Assembly: GCA_964628985.1 (NCBI GenBank)
Contig: CAZVNJ010000065.1
Location: forward strand, 1 to 11,618
DNA from: SURF-43 sp964628985
Lineage (GTDB): Bacteria > Chloroflexota > Dehalococcoidia > UBA2979
Length of the DNA stretch: 11,618 bases
Reading direction: 5' to 3'
In this document: piece by piece, positions 1-7,143 of the stretch
Layout of the letters: each line of letters begins with the position of its first letter
Numbering within the stretch: the first letter of the stretch is position 1
Notes under the pieces: generated by a model
The model's database searches: none
Told to the model about the DNA's origin: nothing
What the model saw: the letters and a program-made list of their open reading frames with translations, nothing else
Made by a program: the position numbers and the translations under genes

Positions 1-442
1 CGAGGAGTTCTTCGTCCTCCATCATGTCGCACTTGTTCAGGAAGACGACGATCGAGGGCACCTCGACCTGCTTGGCCAGCAGGAGGTGTTCCCGCGTCTG
101 CGGCATCGGGCCGTCCGGCGCGGCGACCACGAGGATCGCGCCGTCCATCTGGGCGGCGCCCGTGATCATGTTCTTGATGTAGTCCGCGTGGCCCGGGCAG
201 TCCACGTGCGCGTAGTGACGGTTCTCCGTCTGGTACTCGATGTGCGAAATCGAGATGGTGATCCCACGCGCCCGCTCTTCCGGGGCGTTGTCGATCTCCT
301 CGAACTTCGAGTAGTCCGCAAACCCCTTCAGCGCGAGCACTTTCGTGATCGCCGCCGTCAGCGACGTCTTGCCGTGGTCCACGTGACCAATCGTCCCGAT
401 GTTCAGGTGCGGCTTGGTCCGCTCGAATACGCCCTTGGCCAT
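1..442 (-). CDS. tuf: Elongation factor Tu, N-terminal part (cut by window edge)
   Basis: EF-Tu is the GTPase that delivers aminoacyl-tRNA to the ribosomal A site in the cytoplasm. The first 147 codons are present and the rest lies beyond base 1. Visible GTPase motifs are the P-loop GHVDHGKT (residues 19-26), switch I with RGIT (59-62), switch II DCPGH (81-85, including the catalytic His85) and the base-specificity motif NKCD (136-139). The segment aligns with E. coli EF-Tu without gaps. Switch I reads ITISISH where E. coli has ITINTSH, two substitutions beside the conserved Mg-binding Thr62. The ATG at 442 is preceded by a GGGGAG ribosome binding site about 6 nt upstream. It is the last visible gene of the str operon, 55 bp after fusA, with no promoter or terminator seen in the gap. 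Identity is certain; whether a second tuf copy exists elsewhere cannot be seen. Confidence 0.98.
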   Translation of the reverse strand, partial: MAKGVFERTKPHLNIGTIGHVDHGKTSLTAAITKVLALKGFADYSKFEEIDNAPEERARGITISISHIEYQTENRHYAHVDCPGHADYIKNMITGAAQMDGAILVVAAPDGPMPQTREHLLLAKQVEVPSIVVFLNKCDMMEDEELL

Positions 443-497
443 CAGTCTCTCCCCAGTTCTCCGACGTTCAGTCGTCCCGCAAGTGGCCCGTGGCCGG

Positions 498-2588
<2,091 letters not shown>

Positions 2589-2614
2589 CGTCTATTCCTG
2601 AATCTTCCTGGGCC

Positions 2615-2641
2615 CCAGAGGGGCGGACGCTGGCGCTCTGG
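2615..2641 (-). promoter_or_regulatory. Inverted repeat in the rpsG-fusA gap
   Basis: The 53-nt gap between the rpsG stop and the fusA start holds a perfect 6-bp inverted repeat, CCAGAG and CTCTGG on the minus strand (arms 2636-2641 and 2615-2620), with a 15-nt loop. The upstream arm touches the rpsG stop codon. An alternative small hairpin, CCCC-TCT-GGGG, overlaps the downstream arm. There is no T-run, so it is not a classical terminator. It could modulate fusA translation or mRNA processing. Only the repeat itself is observed. Confidence 0.35.
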
Positions 2642-3109
2642 CTACCAGCGGTAGTGCACGAACGCGCGGTTGGCCTCCGCCATCCGGTGCGTCTCTTCCT
2701 TGCGGCGGACAGCGTTGCCAGCGTTGTTCGCGGCATCCAGCAGTTCCGCTGCGAGCTTCTCCATCATCGAGTGGCCGGACCGGCGGCGCGCCGAGTCCCG
2801 GATCCACCGAAGCGCCAGAGCCTGCCGTCGCTCACCGCGGATGTCGATCGGCACCTGGTAGGTGGCCCCACCCACGCGGCGGGGCTTCACCTCGACCACC
2901 GGCGTCACGTTCCGCATCGCCTGGTCGAAGACGTCGATGCCGCGGCGGCCCGTGACCTCTTCGATCTTGTCGAACGCCGTGTAGAGCACGGTCTCGGCCG
3001 TACTCCGCTTCCCGGAGTACATCAGGGCGGCGACGAACTTGGTCACCACACGGGACCCGTAGCGGGGGTCCGGGATGGCCGGTCGAATCTCAGCGCGGTT
3101 GCGACGCAT
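2642..3109 (-). CDS. rpsG: 30S ribosomal protein S7 (uS7)
   Basis: S7 nucleates assembly of the 30S head by binding the 3' major domain of 16S rRNA and contacts the E-site tRNA and S11. The protein is 155 residues, matching the bacterial family (about 156). Family hallmarks are the basic N-terminus, the segment KFVAALMYSGKRSTAE near residues 24-39, a central VEVKPRRVGGATYQVP (about 72-87), ALRWIRDSARRR (98-109) and the C-terminal FVHYRW. The ATG at 3109 has GGAG about 6 nt upstream. It lies 11 bp after rpsL, too close for the roughly 100-nt rpsL-rpsG intercistronic S7 operator known in E. coli, so any S7 autoregulation must use another site. The natural HYRW ending followed by TAG shows that TAG is a true stop here. 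Confidence 0.98.
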   Translation of the reverse strand: MRRNRAEIRPAIPDPRYGSRVVTKFVAALMYSGKRSTAETVLYTAFDKIEEVTGRRGIDVFDQAMRNVTPVVEVKPRRVGGATYQVPIDIRGERRQALALRWIRDSARRRSGHSMMEKLAAELLDAANNAGNAVRRKEETHRMAEANRAFVHYRW

Positions 3110-3120
3110 AGAAGTCTCCG

Positions 3121-3534
3121 CTAGCTCTTACGAGTGCCGTACTTGGACCGGCCACGCTTTCGGTTCTTGACCCCGGTCGCGTCGAGCGCGCCCCGGACGA
3201 TGTGGTAACGCACGCCCGGCAGGTCCTTCACGCGGCCCCCGCGGATCAGGACCACCGAGTGCTCCTGCAACGAGTGCCCCTCGCCCGGGATGTACGCGGT
3301 GACCTCGATGCCGTTGGAGAGACGGACACGCGCCACCTTGCGCAGCGCGGAGTTCGGCTTCTTCGGCGTGACGGTGCGCACCTGGGTGCACACGCCTCGC
3401 TTCTGCGGCGACCCCTTGGGAGACCGGCGCATCCGGTTCTTCAGCGTGTTGAAACGGAAGCGCAACGCAGGCGCCTTCGTCTTCTTGCGGATGGGAGTCC
3501 GCGGGGCACGGACCAACTGATTGATCGTCGGCAC
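3121..3534 (-). CDS. rpsL: 30S ribosomal protein S12 (uS12)
   Basis: S12 lies at the decoding centre, governs tRNA selection accuracy and is the classical streptomycin target. I place the start at GTG 3534, giving 137 residues beginning PTINQLVR as in other S12 proteins. The open frame extends to another GTG at 3549, but that extension would contain the ribosome binding site GAGGAGA (3541-3547). Key segments are SPQKRGVC (42-49), TPKKPNS (56-62), IPGEGH and RGGRVKDLPGVRYH. Lys58 aligns with E. coli Lys43, and the lysine in RVKDLPG with Lys88, so both main streptomycin-resistance positions are wild type. Relative to E. coli there are 15 extra residues before SPQKRG, an insert class also found in Bacillus S12 (13 there). 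A GTG start and a TAG stop are unusual for so highly expressed a gene. It is first in the str operon, 11 bp before rpsG. Confidence 0.97.
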   Translation of the reverse strand: MPTINQLVRAPRTPIRKKTKAPALRFRFNTLKNRMRRSPKGSPQKRGVCTQVRTVTPKKPNSALRKVARVRLSNGIEVTAYIPGEGHSLQEHSVVLIRGGRVKDLPGVRYHIVRGALDATGVKNRKRGRSKYGTRKS

Positions 3535-3540
3535 GCCGAC

Positions 3541-3547
3541 TCTCCTC
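3541..3547 (-). promoter_or_regulatory. Ribosome binding site that fixes the rpsL start
   Basis: On the minus strand the site reads GAGGAGA, followed by a 6-nt spacer and then GTG at 3534-3532. It is nearly fully complementary to the anti-Shine-Dalgarno sequence. Because it lies inside the longer open frame that begins at 3549, it argues against that upstream start. Confidence 0.8.
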
Positions 3548-3552
3548 ACCGC

Positions 3553-3603
3553 TCATACCCGAGCCGACCGAAGGCCGATGCGGGAACGCCTCAAAGGCAA
3601 CAT
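3553..3603 (-). other. Possible 16-codon upstream ORF in the rpsL leader
   Basis: An ATG at 3603 opens a frame of 16 codons, MLPLRRSRIGLRSARV, ending in TGA at 3555-3553, 18 nt before the rpsL GTG. Five of sixteen residues are arginine. The weak CGGCC/GGTCG stem lies inside it. No good ribosome binding site precedes the ATG, and short open frames arise easily by chance in GC-rich DNA, so translation is uncertain. Confidence 0.2.
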
Positions 3604-3730
3604 GAACGGTCGGACGGCCTGTCAGTGAGCCTTGCCGCGACGTCATCCGTCGCCGGTCCTCACTGCAAATGCGGCCATTCGACCGTGCTCGCGTGGGAAA
3701 CGCGCGCGCCTGTTCAAGGCGCGATCTGTG

Positions 3731-3759
3731 ATTCTGGGGCCGCCCGTAGGCAGTGTCAA
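3731..3759 (-). promoter_or_regulatory. Sigma-70-type promoter of the str operon
   Basis: On the minus strand a perfect -35 hexamer TTGACA (3759-3754) is followed by exactly 17 bp and then the -10 hexamer CAGAAT (3736-3731), which matches TATAAT at four of six positions including A2 and T6. The predicted start is an A near 3727-3725. It lies between the GNAT gene (stop at 3804) and rpsL and points towards rpsL. It is the best promoter match I found in the window. The 45 nt between the GNAT stop and the -35 contain no obvious terminator, so read-through from upstream may add to this promoter. Confidence 0.75.
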
Positions 3760-3803
3760 ACCCCGCTGGACTATTTCCGCGTGATCACCGCCGGATTCGC
3801 CTG

Positions 3804-4370
3804 CTATCGCACGCCGATCCGCTTCGCCATGAAGATGTCGGGCTGCCCAAAGCCGTTCGCGTCCGGCATCACCCCCACCAAGGAGTAGCCACATGCCAGG
3901 TAGAACTCGTACGGATGCCCGCCAAGATTGCGGATCTCGCTTAGATGCTTGAGCGGATCTGGATAAAGGTCTACGTCGCCCAACGATGTGCGCCCAGCGC
4001 CCGTCGCCACGAGGTGCATATCGTCCGTCCCTAGCCGCAACGTGATCCCTCCGAGGGACGCTGCGCGCTCCTCGAGGGCTGCGACGAGGGCTCGCCCGAC
4101 ACCTTGCCGTTGCCATGCGGGTGCCACCGCGAGCGGGTTCAACTCCCAGACCCGCGCATATTCGCGGTACCCGGCCACCCAGCCGACCACCTCCCCGGAT
4201 TCGTCGCAGGCGATCAGGCTCGTTTCGCCCCCCGCCAGCGATCGCCGCACCCGAGCTCGTGCGTCGTCATGGTCCTTCAGCCACTCGACTGGCCGAAACG
4301 CGTCGAAGAGAACCTGCGCCGCCGCTTCGATCGCCCCCTCGTCGTCCCCGCGCAAATCCCCGATGTGCAT
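3804..4370 (-). CDS. GNAT N-acetyltransferase, AAC(6')-Ii-like
   Basis: This is probably a cytoplasmic acetyl-CoA-dependent N-acetyltransferase acting on an amino sugar or an aminoglycoside. The 188-residue protein has the GNAT fold. Motif A is VAPAWQRQGVGRA (82-94), holding the acetyl-CoA pyrophosphate loop QxxGxG at 87-92. Segments matching my memory of the Enterococcus faecium AAC(6')-Ii enzyme (about 182 aa) appear in the same order: WELNPL (75-80), GGIT and GTDD (108-117), TSL and DLYPD (128-138), IRNLGGHPYEFY (146-157) and GVMPDANG then PDIFMAK (166-183). The ATG at 4370 has GGAGG about 4 nt upstream. It follows the PIG-L gene by 16 bp, so the two are likely cotranscribed, and it precedes the str promoter. 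AAC(6')-Ii is a chromosomal enzyme with broad substrates and a proposed protein-acetylating side role, so a non-resistance function is possible. The native substrate is unknown. Confidence 0.75.
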   Translation of the reverse strand: MHIGDLRGDDEGAIEAAAQVLFDAFRPVEWLKDHDDARARVRRSLAGGETSLIACDESGEVVGWVAGYREYARVWELNPLAVAPAWQRQGVGRALVAALEERAASLGGITLRLGTDDMHLVATGAGRTSLGDVDLYPDPLKHLSEIRNLGGHPYEFYLACGYSLVGVMPDANGFGQPDIFMAKRIGVR

Positions 4371-4386
4371 CTGACCTCCGAGACGC

Positions 4387-5142
4387 CTAGCGGCGCAGGA
4401 GCACCTTCACGAAGGACTCCCGGTACACCGGGCCTTCGGTGCCGGCCGACTTCGCTTCGGCCGCACGCTGCCGGTAGACGGCCAGCATCTCGGCCTCCGT
4501 GCGCCCGCGCATCTGGGAGGTGTGGGCGAGGATTGCCCGGATCTTCTTTCGGATCACCGGGCCGATGTCCACGTGGTAGTTCGGTTCGCCCGGGCCAGCG
4601 AGGAGCATCGCTACCGGCCGGTGCGGCTCCAGGTCCTCTTCCTTGTCATACGGGTAGTACAGGTGGTCGTCCGCCGCTGGGTAGATCGCGTCGTACGTCG
4701 CCTGACCCGTGTACCGGTGGTCGCGGTGGTTGAAGCTGGGCCGGAAGCCGTCCCACGTGATCACGAGTTCCGGCCGGGTCAACCGGATGTGGCGCACGAT
4801 CAGCCCGCGCAACTCGTTGTCCGGGGCGATGTAGCCGTCCGGGAAACCGAGGAACACGGGCTCGTTCGCGCCGAGAATGGCGCTGGCACGACGCTGCTCC
4901 TCCTCGCGCTCGCCCGCGAGGAATTGCGGCGTCACCCCTGGGTCTTTCGTCCCCTTGTTCCCTGAGGTCGTCACCAGCACGTCGACGTTCCAGCCGAGTT
5001 TCGCCAGGAGCGCGATCGTCCCGCCGCAAGTGAACTCGGCGTCGTCTGGGTGCGCGAAGATCGCCAGCGCGCGACGCGGCACTTTCGCCGTCAGTTCGGT
5101 GATGAAGTCTGCCGCCGGGTCGATCTCAGTGGCCATCGTCAT
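4387..5142 (-). CDS. PIG-L/LmbE family zinc-dependent deacetylase
   Basis: Members of this family remove acetyl groups from N-acetylglucosaminyl conjugates (MshB, BshB, PIG-L, teicoplanin and paromamine deacetylases). The protein is 251 residues from the ATG at 5142, or 249 from ATG 5136. The zinc motif AHPDD lies at 30-34, with His31 and Asp34 as expected ligands, and HRDHR (139-143) supplies the third ligand, His142. Other family features are TTSGNKGTKDP (58-68), FLGFPDG (97-103), PELVITWDGF (124-133) and a C-terminal NYHVDI plus HTSQ (188-210). The frame stays open for 46 codons upstream, but that stretch is Arg-rich and overlaps the preceding gene. No Shine-Dalgarno precedes the ATG; a TAGACT hexamer 7 nt upstream hints at leaderless transcription. 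It lies 64 bp after the glycosyltransferase and 16 bp before the acetyltransferase. The substrate is not evident from the sequence. Confidence 0.9.
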   Translation of the reverse strand: MTMATEIDPAADFITELTAKVPRRALAIFAHPDDAEFTCGGTIALLAKLGWNVDVLVTTSGNKGTKDPGVTPQFLAGEREEEQRRASAILGANEPVFLGFPDGYIAPDNELRGLIVRHIRLTRPELVITWDGFRPSFNHRDHRYTGQATYDAIYPAADDHLYYPYDKEEDLEPHRPVAMLLAGPGEPNYHVDIGPVIRKKIRAILAHTSQMRGRTEAEMLAVYRQRAAEAKSAGTEGPVYRESFVKVLLRR

Positions 5143-5149
5143 GGCGCGA

Positions 5150-5155
5150 AGTCTA
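5150..5155 (-). promoter_or_regulatory. Candidate -10 element for a leaderless deacetylase mRNA
   Basis: TAGACT (four of six matches to TATAAT) lies exactly 7 nt before the ATG at 5142, the distance at which transcription would start on the ATG itself. No ribosome binding site is present in front of this ATG. No convincing -35 hexamer sits 16-18 bp upstream, so the call is weak. Confidence 0.25.
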
Positions 5156-5206
5156 ACGACTCCGGACGCCCTCGGAGCACCATCGGAGCGCCATCGCGCC
5201 CTGCGG

Positions 5207-6472
5207 CTACGAGGCCAGCCCGCGTCGGTGATCAGCCACGAGCGACGCCGTCGTAGCAGCCACGCGCTCCGCGACCGCACTCCAGTCGTACCCGCGCATC
5301 CGTTCCGCGCCGGCGGCCCCCAGCGCTCGACGCAGCGGCTCGTTCAGGAGCAGTAACTCAATCCGCTCCGCAAACGGTTCCGGGCAGCGCCATGGCACCA
5401 GGTATCCGGTCTTCCCGTCGACCACCGTCGATGCCAGCCCACCGACCCGGGACGCGACCACCGGTGTCGCACTCGCCATCGCCTCCACGGCCACGAGCCC
5501 GAACGACTCGTAGAACGACGGCACCGCGACCACGTCCGCCGCCGCGTACCAGTCGGGAAGCGCGTGGTGAGCGACGGGCCCGAGGAATCGCACGGCCTCG
5601 CCGGCCCCCGCCTCAGCCGCGATCGCTTCAAGCCGGCCAATCTCCGCTGCCGCCCGTTCATCCCCGCCGATGATCATGAGGTCCACCGGCACCCGCGCCT
5701 CCAGTTCGCCGACGGCGCGGATCAGGATGTCGAGCCCCTTCAGGGGCTCAATCCGGCCCACCGCCAGCACGAAGCGCCGATCCGGGTCGAGGCCGAGTCG
5801 GGCACGGGCATCCGCCTGAGACCGAGGCGTGAACATCCGCAGGTCCACGCCCAGCGGGATGACCGCGATCCGCTGCGGATCCACTCGGAAGATCTGCCGC
5901 AGCAACTGCCGCTCATGCTCCGTCGCCACCACGATGCGGTCCAGGCGATGCACCAGCCGTCGCTCCGCCTCCAACCGCTCCGGCCGCTCCGACTCTGAGG
6001 CGCGCGCGCGCAATTTCACGTCGCCGAGGGTGTGGAACATCGCCTCGTGCGGTACGTCCCAGACCCCCGCGAGGCGGTCGCCGGCCGCTACGGAGAGCCA
6101 GTAGTGCGAATAGATCGCGTCGTACGACACGCCCTCCCGCGACCGGAACGTCTCCACGCCGTCCGCAAACCCCTCGACGTACGGCAGGAGGTCTTCCTTC
6201 TCCAGCCGCTCCGTCGGGCCCGCCGTAACCTGCACCAGCCGGGCCTCGGGCGCGAACTCCACGACCTCGGGCTCCGCCTCACCCGTGCGGCGGGTGAACA
6301 CATCCACGGCGATCCCAAGCGCACCGAGGCCGCGGGCGACCTCAAGGACGTACACATTCAACCCGCCCGTCTCCCGCCCGCCAAGCGGTGCAAGCGGCGA
6401 CGTGTGCAGAGAGAGCATCGCAATCCGCCGGGGCAGCGGCGCGGGTGTGCCAGACTCGACAGGCGCGACCAC
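5207..6472 (-). CDS. GT4-family glycosyltransferase, MshA/sucrose-phosphate-synthase-like
   Basis: This is a retaining, nucleotide-sugar-dependent glycosyltransferase with a GT-B fold, cytoplasmic, with no signal peptide or membrane segment. I start it at GTG 6472 (421 aa), 8 bp after folE; the frame is open for 114 more codons but only as a shadow of folE. ATG 6418 would remove the first beta strand. The N-domain has RIAMLSLHTSPL then GGRETGGLNVYV (about 16-42), the signature of MshA and sucrose-phosphate synthases. It also has YSHYWLS (121-127) and FHTLGDVK (146-153), resembling the HTLxxVK acceptor-site segment of MshA. The C-domain has VGRIEPLKG (238-246), FLGPV (296-300) and the donor-binding E-x7-E motif ESFGLVAVE (322-330). 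MshA links GlcNAc to inositol phosphate and BshA links it to malate, so a GlcNAc donor is plausible given the deacetylase next door. No clear ribosome binding site is visible, so coupling to folE is possible. Confidence 0.88.
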   Translation of the reverse strand: MVAPVESGTPAPLPRRIAMLSLHTSPLAPLGGRETGGLNVYVLEVARGLGALGIAVDVFTRRTGEAEPEVVEFAPEARLVQVTAGPTERLEKEDLLPYVEGFADGVETFRSREGVSYDAIYSHYWLSVAAGDRLAGVWDVPHEAMFHTLGDVKLRARASESERPERLEAERRLVHRLDRIVVATEHERQLLRQIFRVDPQRIAVIPLGVDLRMFTPRSQADARARLGLDPDRRFVLAVGRIEPLKGLDILIRAVGELEARVPVDLMIIGGDERAAAEIGRLEAIAAEAGAGEAVRFLGPVAHHALPDWYAAADVVAVPSFYESFGLVAVEAMASATPVVASRVGGLASTVVDGKTGYLVPWRCPEPFAERIELLLLNEPLRRALGAAGAERMRGYDWSAVAERVAATTASLVADHRRGLAS

Positions 6473-6480
6473 GAGGGTGA

Positions 6481-7062
6481 CTACTGCCCGATCAAGCGCA
6501 GGAACTCGCTGCGCGTTGACATGTCCGAACGGAACCGGCCGCGCATCGCGGAGGTCACCATCGCCGAACCCGGCTTCCGTACCCCACGCGCCGTCATGCA
6601 GAGGTGCTCCGCGCTGATCACCACGCCGACACCCTTCGCACCAAGCACGTCCTCGATGCAGTCTGCGATCTGGCTTGTCAGCCGCTCTTGCACTTGTGGA
6701 CGCCGCGCAAACACCTCGACCGCCCGCGCCAGCTTGGAGAGCCCCACGATCTTGCCATCCGGCAGATACCCCACATGAGCCTCGCCGTGGAACGGCAGGA
6801 AATGATGCTCGCACATCGAGTAGAACGGGATGTCTCGCAGGATCACCATCTCGTCGTGGTTCTCGTCGAACGTCACGTTCAGCACCTCTCGCGGATCCTG
6901 CCAGAGGCCTTGGAAGAGTTCGAGGTACATGTCAGCAATGCGGCGGGGCGTCTCCGCCAGCCCCTCGTCCTCTGGATTGAGCCCAAGGTCCGCGATCATC
7001 GTCCGCAGGGTCACGATCAACTGGTCGCGGTCAGCCGCGCCGCGGGGTAGCGAAGACGCCAT
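6481..7062 (-). CDS. folE: GTP cyclohydrolase I
   Basis: FolE converts GTP to 7,8-dihydroneopterin triphosphate and formate, the first step of folate (and tetrahydropterin) synthesis, as a cytoplasmic homodecamer. The 193-residue protein has the full catalytic domain: ETPRRIADMY (37-46), IPFYSMCEHHFLPF (78-91), GLSKLAR (107-113), QERLTSQIA (125-133) and AEHLCMTARG (151-160). Zinc ligands are Cys84, His87 and Cys155; the 71-residue spacing between the cysteines equals that in E. coli (Cys110, Cys181). This is the zinc-dependent type IA enzyme. The start is secure: GGAGG at 7073-7069, a 6-nt spacer, then ATG. The stop is TAG. It lies 81 bp after thrC and 8 bp before the glycosyltransferase. No other folate or pterin gene is in the window. 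Confidence 0.97.
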   Translation of the reverse strand: MASSLPRGAADRDQLIVTLRTMIADLGLNPEDEGLAETPRRIADMYLELFQGLWQDPREVLNVTFDENHDEMVILRDIPFYSMCEHHFLPFHGEAHVGYLPDGKIVGLSKLARAVEVFARRPQVQERLTSQIADCIEDVLGAKGVGVVISAEHLCMTARGVRKPGSAMVTSAMRGRFRSDMSTRSEFLRLIGQ

Positions 7063-7102
7063 CGCGATCCTCCGGGTCAGAATTCGAGGAATCCACGATA
7101 CA

Positions 7103-7125
7103 CCGGCTTACGAGGGGTGAGCCGG
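7103..7125 (-). terminator. Hairpin in the thrC-folE gap, possible weak terminator
   Basis: The 81-nt gap between thrC and folE contains a perfect inverted repeat on the minus strand, CCGGCT (7125-7120), an 11-nt loop, then AGCCGG (7108-7103), about 18 nt past the thrC stop. The downstream side reads TGTATCGTGG, so there is no T-run and intrinsic termination would be inefficient. It marks the likely boundary between the threonine unit and the folE unit. Confidence 0.35.
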
Positions 7126-7143
7126 CCCGCCTGGCGCTCGACG

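Larger units (their letters stand above)
3535..3724 (-). promoter_or_regulatory. Structured 5' leader of the str operon
   Basis: About 190 nt separate the predicted transcription start from rpsL. The leader begins with CGCGCC-TTGAACA-GGCGCG (arms 3718-3723 and 3705-3710), a 6-bp stem with a 7-nt loop essentially at the predicted RNA 5' end. Further down is a nested pair: an outer 7-bp stem CAGTGAG/CTCACTG (3659-3665 with 3623-3629) enclosing an inner 6-bp stem GCGACG/CGTCGC (3648-3653 with 3637-3642) with a 5-nt loop. A third, weaker stem CGGCC-TTC-GGTCG lies closer to rpsL. A small open frame (3603-3553) spans the last part. None is followed by a T-run. Leader-based feedback by a ribosomal protein is plausible; the repeats are seen, the function is inferred. 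Confidence 0.5.

Noticed and set aside
3781..3788. Palindrome GTGATCAC just upstream of the str promoter as an operator
   Set aside because: An 8-bp palindrome is expected by chance at this scale, it does not match a complete known operator, and no second copy was seen near a promoter.
5143..5280. A 46-codon upstream extension of the PIG-L deacetylase
   Set aside because: It is Arg/Trp-rich and overlaps the end of the glycosyltransferase gene. Family proteins start shortly before the AHPDD strand, which fits ATG 5142.
6473..6814. A 114-codon N-terminal extension of the GT4 glycosyltransferase
   Set aside because: It overlaps folE in another frame and its sequence is low-complexity and unlike GT4 N-termini. 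The GT-B fold begins properly at about 16 residues after the GTG at 6472.
7085..7120. A promoter for folE in the thrC-folE gap (TATCGT as -10)
   Set aside because: The hexamer 17 bp upstream is GGCTCA, which is too poor a -35, and the site overlaps the hairpin. It is not better than chance.
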